34,404 nucleotides of DNA from NCBI RefSeq assembly GCF_001514145.1, contig NZ_KQ948662.1, forward strand, positions 1-34,404, written 5' to 3'. Below the pieces are notes generated by a model that worked only from the letters and a program-made list of their open reading frames with translations, was not told the origin of the DNA and ran no database searches. The position numbers and the translations under genes were made by a program. Every line of letters starts with the position of its first letter. Position 1 is the first letter of the stretch. Below are positions 22,921 to 29,550 of the stretch, in pieces. Source of the DNA: Streptomyces canus. Lineage in GTDB: Bacteria; Actinomycetota; Actinomycetes; Streptomycetales; Streptomycetaceae.

Positions 22921-23961
22921 TCAGCCGATCGGAACCCCGGCTTCCAGGTACAGCGCGGCCCCGCGTTCCCTGGCCCGCAGCGCCCACCGCAACCGCTCGT
23001 AGCGCACCGGCGGCAACAGGCCGGCGGCCTCTTCCTCGCTGGCGAAACACCAGCCGCGCAGTTCGGGACCGGGCAGCAGCACCGCCCGAGCCCGGTCGGC
23101 GTCGAGCCGGCCGCCGTCGAAGAGGAGGCGCAGTCCGCCGTATCCGGGAGGCGCGGGCGGCTCCCAGTCGACGACGAGGAGACGCGGTACGTCCTCCAGC
23201 TGAATGCCGGTCTCCTCGGCGACCTCGCGCACGCCGGCCCGGGCAGGCGCCTCGCCGGGCTCCACGACACCGCCGGGGAACTCCCAGCCGGCTTTGTAGG
23301 TGGGATCGACGAGCAGCACCCGGTCCTGCTCGTCGAAGAGGAGGACCCCGGCGGCCACGGTCTCGGCGGTGGGCTCGGGGGTCTGCACGATGTCGCACAC
23401 CGGGACGGTCCCCGCGCCGAGGTCCTCGGCGATGCGGGCGGCCGTCTCGTACGGGGTAAGCGCGCCGGTGTCGATCAGGTGAGCGTCGGCGGTGAGCCAG
23501 GAGGCGAGGGCGGCCCGGTAGGGCTCGATGTGGCCGTACGCCCAGTGCCCCTGCCCCATCTCGCCGGGCGGCAGGGTCGGCGGGGTCCCCCGCCCGGCTA
23601 TTCGCTCGCGCAGGATCGTTTCCGCCGGAGCGAGGAGAACATGCCGGACGGCGATCCGGCGGGCGGCGAGGCCACCGAAGATCTCGTCGCGGTACTCCTG
23701 GCGCAGCAGGGTCATGGGGACCACGAGGGTCCCGCCGAGCTCGGCGAGCATCGCGGCCGCCGTGTCGATCACCAGACGTCGCCAGATCGGCAGGTCCTGG
23801 AAGTCGCCGACCTCGGTGAGGTGCTTGGGCGGCAGCAGACGCACGACCGCCGCGCCGATGTCCTCGGGGTCGAAGAGCGTGCTGTTCGGGATCAGTTCGA
23901 TCAGTTCCCGTGCGGCGGTGGTCTTCCCCGCACCGAACGCGCCGTTGATCCAGACGATCAC
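22921..23961 (-). CDS. TmrB-like P-loop kinase fused to a Nudix hydrolase
   Basis: 346 residues from GTG 23961, with GGGGGAG five bases upstream. Residues 1-180 begin IVWINGAFGAGKTTAA, whose P-loop is 7-14, followed by PNSTLFDPEDIGAAV and TLVVPMTLLRQEYRDEI. This order matches the TmrB tunicamycin-resistance ATP-binding protein of Bacillus, which starts almost identically (WINGAFGSGKT). Residues 200-346 are a Nudix domain with the box GX5EX7REUXEEXGU at 231-253 (Glu237, Arg245, Glu246, Glu249, Glu250). The fusion suggests one protein handling a nucleotide or nucleoside drug; no function is proven. It is followed by a terminator and preceded by a small secreted-protein gene. Confidence 0.85.
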   Translation of the reverse strand: MIVWINGAFGAGKTTAARELIELIPNSTLFDPEDIGAAVVRLLPPKHLTEVGDFQDLPIWRRLVIDTAAAMLAELGGTLVVPMTLLRQEYRDEIFGGLAARRIAVRHVLLAPAETILRERIAGRGTPPTLPPGEMGQGHWAYGHIEPYRAALASWLTADAHLIDTGALTPYETAARIAEDLGAGTVPVCDIVQTPEPTAETVAAGVLLFDEQDRVLLVDPTYKAGWEFPGGVVEPGEAPARAGVREVAEETGIQLEDVPRLLVVDWEPPAPPGYGGLRLLFDGGRLDADRARAVLLPGPELRGWCFASEEEAAGLLPPVRYERLRWALRARERGAALYLEAGVPIG

Positions 23962-24048
23962 GGACTCCCCCTCTTCTGTTTGGCCCCCTGAGGCTTGCCC
24001 GCTCCACCCTGCCACGGAAACCAGCCGCAGATGAGGGCGCACGAACGC

Positions 24049-24085
24049 GGCACCGGGGCCCCTGTGGACGAAGGGCCCCGGCGCC
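24049..24085 (-). terminator. Terminator after the small secreted-protein gene
   Basis: 13-base arms (24049-24061 and 24073-24085) pair with one mismatch around an 11-base loop. The hairpin lies about 20 bases after the stop at 24105, between the secreted-protein gene and the TmrB-Nudix gene, so the latter probably has its own promoter. Confidence 0.55.
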
Positions 24086-24104
24086 GCGGTCCGCGCAGGT
24101 CTCG

Positions 24105-24299
24105 TCAGCCGTTCCCCCCGAGGGCGGACCCGTCCACACCGTCCAGACTGTCGCTGGCGACGGTGTGGTCGAGGGTGCTGACGGTCTTGTCGACATCGAC
24201 GTGGTCGAGGTCCTCACCCAGGGCGTGCGAGGGAGTGACCGCCGCGACGACGAAGCCGGTGGCGAGGGAGGCGATGGCGAGCATGCTGCGCTTCTTCAT
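24105..24299 (-). CDS. Small secreted protein of unknown function
   Basis: 64 residues. The signal peptide is clear: MKKRSMLAIASLATGFVVAA, with probable cleavage after SHA (about residue 26). The mature part is about 38 residues, acidic (DLDHVDVDKTVSTLDH), and ends in a Gly-rich tail (GSALGGNG). Streptomyces genomes encode many such short secreted proteins without known function; there is no chaplin or rodlin signature. It is divergent from the alpha-galactosidase, 150 bases apart. A CAGG six bases before the ATG could be a weak ribosome site. Confidence 0.65.
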   Translation of the reverse strand: MKKRSMLAIASLATGFVVAAVTPSHALGEDLDHVDVDKTVSTLDHTVASDSLDGVDGSALGGNG

Positions 24300-24357
24300 G
24301 GCCTGATCAACGTCGTCGGACCGAATGGGTCACGCTGCCGTACGCCGTGCCGCTCTC

Positions 24358-24386
24358 TTCCACCACAGTCCAACACGTCCTACCTT
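24358..24386 (+). promoter_or_regulatory. Candidate promoter of the alpha-galactosidase gene
   Basis: TTCCAC (24358-24363), 17 bases and TACCTT (24381-24386) give a predicted start near 24393, about 60 bases before the ATG at 24453. The leader carries GGAGG eight bases before the ATG. The -35 is weak, consistent with a regulated promoter. Confidence 0.35.
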
Positions 24387-24452
24387 TAACCCACACCGAA
24401 TGACGCGTACATGCCGTCATCGCACCTTCTGCCGGTTCGGAGGAACGTAACG

Positions 24453-26465
24453 ATGCGTCACCTTCACACCCGCACAACTCGCCGAAGGACGGTCGCCGCA
24501 CTCACCGTGCTGCTGTTGGCGGTGCCCGGGGCTCCCGCCGTCGCGGACGAGGAGGGGCCGGCGTCACCCGCACTGGCCGACGGCCTGGCCCTCACCCCGC
24601 CGATGGGCTTCAACAACTGGAACTCCACCCACTGCCGGGCCGAGTTCAACGAGTCCATGGTCAAGGGGATCGCGGACATCTTCGTCGAGAAGGGCCTCAA
24701 GGACGCCGGGTACCAGTACGTCAACCTCGACGACTGCTGGGCCCTGCCGGCCCGGGACGCGGACGGCAAGCTCGTCCCGGACCCGGTCCGCTTCCCGAAC
24801 GGGATCAAGGCCGTCGCCGACTACGTGCACTCCAAGGGCCTCATGCTCGGCATCTACACCAGCGCGGGCACGAAGACGTGCAGCAACGTCGGTTTCCCGG
24901 GCGCCCTGGGCCACGAGTACAGCGACGCACAGCAGTTCGCCGACTGGGGCGTCGACTACCTCAAGTACGACAACTGCAACAACCAGGGCGTGGACGCCAG
25001 ACTGCGCTACACGACCATGCGCGACGCCCTCAAGGCGACCGGCAGACCCATCGTCTACAGCATCTGCGAATGGGGCCAGAACAAGCCCTGGGAGTGGGCC
25101 GCCGACGTCGGACACCTGTGGCGCACCACCGGCGACATCAGCGACACCTGGGGCTCGATGCTGTCCATCCTCAAGCAGAACCTGCCCCTCGCGGCCCACG
25201 CGGGCCCCGGCCACTGGAACGACCCCGACATGCTGGAAGTCGGCAACGGCGGCATGACGGCCACCGAGTACCGCTCGCACTTCTCGATGTGGTCGGTCAT
25301 GGCGGCCCCTCTGCTCATCGGCAGCGACCTGCGCACGGCCTCCGACGAGACCTTCGAGATCCTCGGCAACAAGGAGGTCATCGCCGTCGACCAGGACCCG
25401 CTGGGCAAGCAGGGTTCTGTCGTCTCCTCCGAGGGCGGACGCCGGGTCGTCGCCAAGGAGATGAAGGACGGCAGCCGCGCGGTCGCCCTGTTCAACGAGA
25501 CGGGCAGCCCGCAGCGCATCGCCACCACCGCCGCGGCCGTCGGCCTGCCCGACGCCGCCGCGTACACCCTGCGCGACCTGTGGCAGCACAAGAGCTACAA
25601 CACCGCGGGCACCATCTCGGCGACCGTCCCGGCGCACGGAACGGTCCTCGTACGGGTCGCTGCCGACCGCAGGTGGAACCAGCACCCACCCGCCGTGGAA
25701 CTCGGCCTGGACGGCAGTCCGTTGGTCCAGGCCGGCACGCGGGCCCCGCTGACGACGACCGTCACCGACCTGGGACGCACCCCGGCCCGGCAGGTCTCGG
25801 TACGGCTGTCCGGCCCCGGGGGGTGGGCCGTGAAGCCGACCTCGCCGACCACCTCCAAGGCCCTGTCCACGGGCCGCTCGCTGCGCACGACGTGGACGGT
25901 CACCGCTCCACAGGGGACGCCGACGGGGTCGTACGACCTGACACTCAAGGCGAGTTACCGCTCACCGGCCGGTCTCCGGGTCGAGAACGTGCTGCCGTTC
26001 ACCGCGACCGTAGTGGTGCCGCCGCCGGCCGGGACCTCGGATCTCGGTGACCTTCCGTGGCTGTCGGCCGCCAACGGCTACGGACCCGTGGAACGCAACA
26101 CCAGCAATGGAGAGAGCGCCGCGGGCGACGGTCATCCGATCACCCTGGGCGGGGTGGTCTACGCCAAGGGGCTCGGGGTGCACGCGGAGAGCGCCGTCGA
26201 GTACTACACGGGCGCGGCCTGCGAGACCGTCACCGCCGACGTCGGCGTCGACGACGAGAAGGGCGCGAACGGCACCGTCGCCTTCGAGGTCTGGGCGGAC
26301 GGCACCAAGGTGGCGTCCACCGGCGTCCTCACCAACGCCCTCCCGGCCGAGCCGCTCACCGCGGACATCACCGGCGCCCGGCTGGTCCGGCTCGTCGTCA
26401 CCGACGGCGGGGACGGCATCGACTCGGACCACGCGGACTGGGCGGACGCGCGGTTGAGCTGCTGA
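24453..26465 (+). CDS. Secreted GH27 alpha-galactosidase with NPCBM domain
   Basis: 670 residues. A Sec signal covers about 1-31 (basic MRHLHTRTTRRRT, hydrophobic core, AVA). The GH27 barrel is about 45-315: MGFNNWNS, YVNLDDCW (Asp93, Asp94), nucleophile Asp173 in LKYDNC, and acid/base Asp228 in WRTTGDISDTW. A C-terminal beta-sandwich domain (about 320-402) follows, then a NEW3/CARDB-like domain (about 410-520) and an NPCBM domain (about 530-670) with the DGxGxHA-type motif KGLGVHAES. NPCBM domains bind galactose-type or other sugars. Asp94 rather than Glu is as in true alpha-galactosidases; a Glu there marks the Streptomyces beta-L-arabinopyranosidase. GGAGG precedes ATG 24453. Confidence 0.95.
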   Translation: MRHLHTRTTRRRTVAALTVLLLAVPGAPAVADEEGPASPALADGLALTPPMGFNNWNSTHCRAEFNESMVKGIADIFVEKGLKDAGYQYVNLDDCWALPARDADGKLVPDPVRFPNGIKAVADYVHSKGLMLGIYTSAGTKTCSNVGFPGALGHEYSDAQQFADWGVDYLKYDNCNNQGVDARLRYTTMRDALKATGRPIVYSICEWGQNKPWEWAADVGHLWRTTGDISDTWGSMLSILKQNLPLAAHAGPGHWNDPDMLEVGNGGMTATEYRSHFSMWSVMAAPLLIGSDLRTASDETFEILGNKEVIAVDQDPLGKQGSVVSSEGGRRVVAKEMKDGSRAVALFNETGSPQRIATTAAAVGLPDAAAYTLRDLWQHKSYNTAGTISATVPAHGTVLVRVAADRRWNQHPPAVELGLDGSPLVQAGTRAPLTTTVTDLGRTPARQVSVRLSGPGGWAVKPTSPTTSKALSTGRSLRTTWTVTAPQGTPTGSYDLTLKASYRSPAGLRVENVLPFTATVVVPPPAGTSDLGDLPWLSAANGYGPVERNTSNGESAAGDGHPITLGGVVYAKGLGVHAESAVEYYTGAACETVTADVGVDDEKGANGTVAFEVWADGTKVASTGVLTNALPAEPLTADITGARLVRLVVTDGGDGIDSDHADWADARLSC

Positions 26466-26472
26466 CGGCGCC

Positions 26473-26502
26473 TGGCGGCCGGGTTCGCGGACCCGGCCGC
26501 CA
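26473..26502. terminator. Terminator between alpha-galactosidase and ROK kinase
   Basis: A perfect 12-bp stem (TGGCGGCCGGGT, 26473-26484, with 26491-26502) and 6-base loop starts eight bases after the galactosidase stop. The ROK gene converges from the right with its stop at 26550, so the hairpin can serve both directions. Confidence 0.75.
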
Positions 26503-26549
26503 AGTGAACGTTTCTGCCGACATCGCCGGCGCCTCGCACCACCCCGGCG

Positions 26550-27500
26550 TCAGACCGCCGCTGCCGTGTCCGCCTGCTTCGCGAGCGCCGCCGCGGCCGC
26601 GCCGACCAGCCCCGCGTCCGTGCCCATCTGGGCGGGCACGATCGTCAGGCGCTGGACGAAGGAGAGGGTCGCGTAGTCGCCCAGGGCCTTGCGCAGCGGT
26701 TCGAAGAGGACGTCACCCGCCTTGCCGACCCCGCCGCCGATGACGGCGATGTCGATCTCGACGAGGGTCGCGGTGGCGGCGATACCGGCGGCGAGCGCCT
26801 GGGCGGCCCGCTGGAAGGAGGCCACGGCGACCGGATCGCCGCCCCGGGCCGCGTCGGCCACCGCGGCGGCGGACGTGTCACCGTCAGGACCGGGCCGCCA
26901 GCCGTTCTCCAGCGCGCGCCGGGCGATGTTCGGACCGCTGGCTATGCGCTCCACACAGCCGCGCGCACCGCACGGGCACGGGTCGCCGTCGAGGTCGACG
27001 CTGATGTGCCCGATGTGCCCGGCGTTGCCGGTGGGCCCGGCGTGCAGTTGGCCGTTCAGCACCAGCCCGCCGCCCACACCGGTCGACACGACCATGCACA
27101 GCGCGTTGTCGTGCCCCCGGGCAGCGCCCTGCCAGTGCTCCGCCGCCGTGATGGCCACACCGTCTCCGATCAGCTCGACGGGGAGCCCGCCGGCCGCCGC
27201 ACGCACCCGGCTGACCAGCGGATAGTCGCGCCAGCCGGGCACGTTCACCGGGCTCACGGTGCCGGTGGAGGCGTCCACCGGGCCAGCGCTGCCGATGCCG
27301 AGGGCGCCCGCGCGCCCCCACAGCGGCGAGTCCGTGAGCTCGCCGAGGGTCTCCTCGACGGCGCGCATCACGGTGTCGCCGTCCTCCTGCGCGGGCGTGG
27401 CGCGCTGTGCCCGGAGCAGGATCCGGCCGTGGCCGTCCACCAGCGCTCCGGCGATCTTGGTGCCGCCGATGTCGAGCGCAGCCACGAGGTCGGTGTGCAT
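26550..27500 (-). CDS. ROK-family sugar kinase, NanK-like motif
   Basis: 316 residues. The ATP-binding motif DIGGTKIAGAL is at 10-20, the catalytic Asp113 is in LIGDGVAI, and a zinc motif follows: GHIGHISVDL with His162 and His165, then CPCGARGCVERIASG with Cys175, Cys177 and Cys182. Bacterial glucokinases have GEFGH or GELGH, where this has GHIGH, which is the form I recall from N-acetylmannosamine kinase (NanK). The substrate may therefore be ManNAc or another sugar rather than glucose; this is inference. ATG 27500 has GGGGAGAA upstream. It is divergent from the LacI regulator at 27694. Confidence 0.9.
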   Translation of the reverse strand: MHTDLVAALDIGGTKIAGALVDGHGRILLRAQRATPAQEDGDTVMRAVEETLGELTDSPLWGRAGALGIGSAGPVDASTGTVSPVNVPGWRDYPLVSRVRAAAGGLPVELIGDGVAITAAEHWQGAARGHDNALCMVVSTGVGGGLVLNGQLHAGPTGNAGHIGHISVDLDGDPCPCGARGCVERIASGPNIARRALENGWRPGPDGDTSAAAVADAARGGDPVAVASFQRAAQALAAGIAATATLVEIDIAVIGGGVGKAGDVLFEPLRKALGDYATLSFVQRLTIVPAQMGTDAGLVGAAAAALAKQADTAAAV

Positions 27501-27598
27501 CAGTGTCAGTTCTCCCCGGTCAACCTTGAGGAATGGACAGGCGGTCTCGCGGTGGGGCGCAGGCCGACAGATTGCGGTGGACAGTGTCTCCCGCTTCT

Positions 27599-27610
27599 GA
27601 CAACGTTGTC
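27599..27610. promoter_or_regulatory. LacI-family operator between ROK kinase and LacI gene
   Basis: GACAACGTTGTC is a perfect 12-bp palindrome with the central ACGT typical of LacI-family operators in actinomycetes. It lies 7 bases upstream of the candidate -10 TATGCT (27618-27623) of the LacI gene, overlapping the -35 region. A repressor here could control both divergent genes. Confidence 0.6.
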
Positions 27611-27693
27611 CAGGCTCTATGCTCGACGCCACATCCTCATACAAAATCATGGACCGCCACATCCCCGTCGACGACAGGACAGGACGCCGTATC

Positions 27694-28743
27694 GTGCCCG
27701 ACACCCACAGCCGAGCAGACCGCCTCGCCACGACCCGGTACGGCAACCGTCCGACCATGAAGGACGTGGCCGCGCGGGCCGGCGTCGGGCTCAAGACGGT
27801 CTCCCGGGTGGTCAACGGCGAACCGGGGGTCACACCCGAGACGGAGCACCGGGTGCGGGAGGCCATCGAGGCCCTCGGCTTCCGCCGCAACGACAGCGCG
27901 CGCGTCCTGCGCAAGGGCCGTACGGCCAGCATCGGCCTGGTCCTGGAGGACCTCGCCGACCCGTTCTACGGCCCCCTCAGCCGCGCGGTGGAGGAGGTGG
28001 CCCGGGCCAACGGCGCTCTGCTCATCAACGGCTCCAGCGCCGAGGACCCGGAGCGCGAGCAGGAACTGGTGCTGGCGCTGTGCGCCCGGCGCGTGGACGG
28101 CCTCGTGGTCATCCCGGCCGGTGACGACCACCGTTATCTGGAGCCGGAGCTGAAGGCGGGCGTGGCCACGGTGTTCGTGGACCGTCCGGCGGGCCGGATC
28201 GACGCCGACGTCGTCCTCTCCGACAACTTCGGCGGTGCCCGCGACGCCGTGGCCCACCTCATCGCCCACGGCCACCGGCGGATCGGCTTCATCGGCGACA
28301 TGCCCCGCATCCACACGGCCGCCGAGCGGCTGCGCGGGTACCGGGCCGCCATGGAGGACGCCGGCATCGAGGTGGCGGACGCCTGGACGTCGCTGGGCGT
28401 CACCGACCCGGTGCGGGTGCGCGGAGCGGCCGAGGGGATGCTCGCCGGCCCCTCCCCCGTCACCGCGATCTTCACCGGCAACAACCGGGTGACGGTCACC
28501 GTGGTCCGTGTCCTCGCCGAACACACCCGCCGAGTCGCCCTCGTCGGCTTCGACGACATCGAACTCGCCGATCTGCTGCAGCCGGGCGTCACGGTCGTCG
28601 CCCAGGACGCGGCTACGCTGGGCCGTACGGCCGCCGAGCGGCTGTTCCGCCAGCTGGACGGCACGCTGCTGACGCCGGAGCGGATCGAACTGCCGACCCG
28701 ACTGATCACCCGGGGCTCGGGCGAGCTGCCGCCGGCGGACTGA
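27694..28743 (+). CDS. LacI-family transcriptional regulator
   Basis: 349 residues from GTG 27694, which follows AGGAC; ATGs at 27649 and 27619 would add an untypical stretch overlapping the -10 element. The helix-turn-helix and hinge are at about 21-70, with TMKDVAARAGVGLKTVSRVV as the LacI signature. The remainder is a periplasmic-binding-protein-like sugar-binding domain (about 75-340) with the typical VDGLVVIPAG, LVGFDDIELADLL and RTAAERLFRQLDG segments. It is divergent from the ROK kinase and carries a palindrome in the shared region. It probably controls a sugar-use module including the ROK kinase and perhaps the alpha-galactosidase; the inducer is unknown. Confidence 0.93.
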   Translation: MPDTHSRADRLATTRYGNRPTMKDVAARAGVGLKTVSRVVNGEPGVTPETEHRVREAIEALGFRRNDSARVLRKGRTASIGLVLEDLADPFYGPLSRAVEEVARANGALLINGSSAEDPEREQELVLALCARRVDGLVVIPAGDDHRYLEPELKAGVATVFVDRPAGRIDADVVLSDNFGGARDAVAHLIAHGHRRIGFIGDMPRIHTAAERLRGYRAAMEDAGIEVADAWTSLGVTDPVRVRGAAEGMLAGPSPVTAIFTGNNRVTVTVVRVLAEHTRRVALVGFDDIELADLLQPGVTVVAQDAATLGRTAAERLFRQLDGTLLTPERIELPTRLITRGSGELPPAD

Positions 28744-28749
28744 GCTGCC

Positions 28750-29550
28750 ATGGACGACTTCAGCCTGGAGACCCTCGGTCTGGCCGAGGCACCTCGCGAT
28801 CACCCGCTGCTGTATCCCGGCGCCTGGCCGGCGGACTCGGCGCTGCTCGACGGTGACCGGCTGGTGCCCCTGCCCCACGACCGGCTGGTGCACGAGGACC
28901 GCGCTCCCCTCCTCGCGGTCGGCTCCAACGCCAGTCCCGGCCAACTGCGGCACAAGATGGCCGAGTTCGGGATCACCTCGCCGATCCCGATGGTGAGGAC
29001 ACGGGTGACCGGCGTCGACGTGGGCGTGTCCGCGCACGTGAGCCGCATGGGATACGTGTCGGCGTCTCCCTTCCACGCCCCGGACGCCGTACGGGAGTTG
29101 TTCGTCATCTGGCTGGACGCCGAGCAACTGGCGATCATCGACGCGAGCGAGGGGGTGCCGCTGCCGAACGGCAACTACGGGCGCGCCTGGCTGCCCTCCC
29201 CCGAGGTGCGGGTCGAGCTGCCGGGCGGCGTGACCCTGCCGGGTGTCCACTCGTACGTCAACCGCCACGGCGTCCTGCACGACGGCACCGGCACCGCGCG
29301 CATCCACCCCGGCCAGCGGGAGCTGCTGACCGAACTCCTCGTGGGGTCGGCCCGGTTGCGTGAGCTGTTCGGCGTCACGCCGGAGGAGTTCGTGGCACGG
29401 GCCCGCGCCGACCGGCAGCTGTGCGCGGCGGGCACAAGGCTGTTCGCCGAGGAGAAGCGGGTCACGGAGTCCGGCCTGGAGCGGTACGTGACGGTTCAGC
29501 AGACCGGGAGTCCCGGCACCGGCTCGTCGTTGTTCCCGCCCTTGAGGTAG
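28750..29550 (+). CDS. Hypothetical protein with a gamma-glutamylcyclotransferase-like motif
   Basis: 266 residues, soluble. It starts six bases after the LacI stop (TGAGCTGCC then ATG), so it is probably co-transcribed with it. Residues 55-66, LLAVGSNASPGQL, resemble the YGSNL motif at the start of gamma-glutamylcyclotransferase (GGCT) domains, which bind a gamma-glutamyl substrate; later HSYVNRHGVLHDGTGTARI and RQLCAAGTRL have no obvious match. I therefore only suggest a remote GGCT-like fold. No signal or membrane segment. Its 3' 55 bases overlap the convergent Ser/Thr kinase gene. Confidence 0.6.
   Translation: MDDFSLETLGLAEAPRDHPLLYPGAWPADSALLDGDRLVPLPHDRLVHEDRAPLLAVGSNASPGQLRHKMAEFGITSPIPMVRTRVTGVDVGVSAHVSRMGYVSASPFHAPDAVRELFVIWLDAEQLAIIDASEGVPLPNGNYGRAWLPSPEVRVELPGGVTLPGVHSYVNRHGVLHDGTGTARIHPGQRELLTELLVGSARLRELFGVTPEEFVARARADRQLCAAGTRLFAEEKRVTESGLERYVTVQQTGSPGTGSSLFPPLR

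Noticed and set aside
22730..23002. Possible 90-codon gene in the region before the peptide operon
   Set aside because: No ribosome site, it runs through the Nudix terminator into the Nudix gene antisense, and shows no family features.
24308..24317. CAACGTCGTC upstream of the alpha-galactosidase gene as a second LacI operator
   Set aside because: It resembles one arm of the palindrome at 27599-27610 but lacks the palindromic second half, so it is too weak to report as a site.
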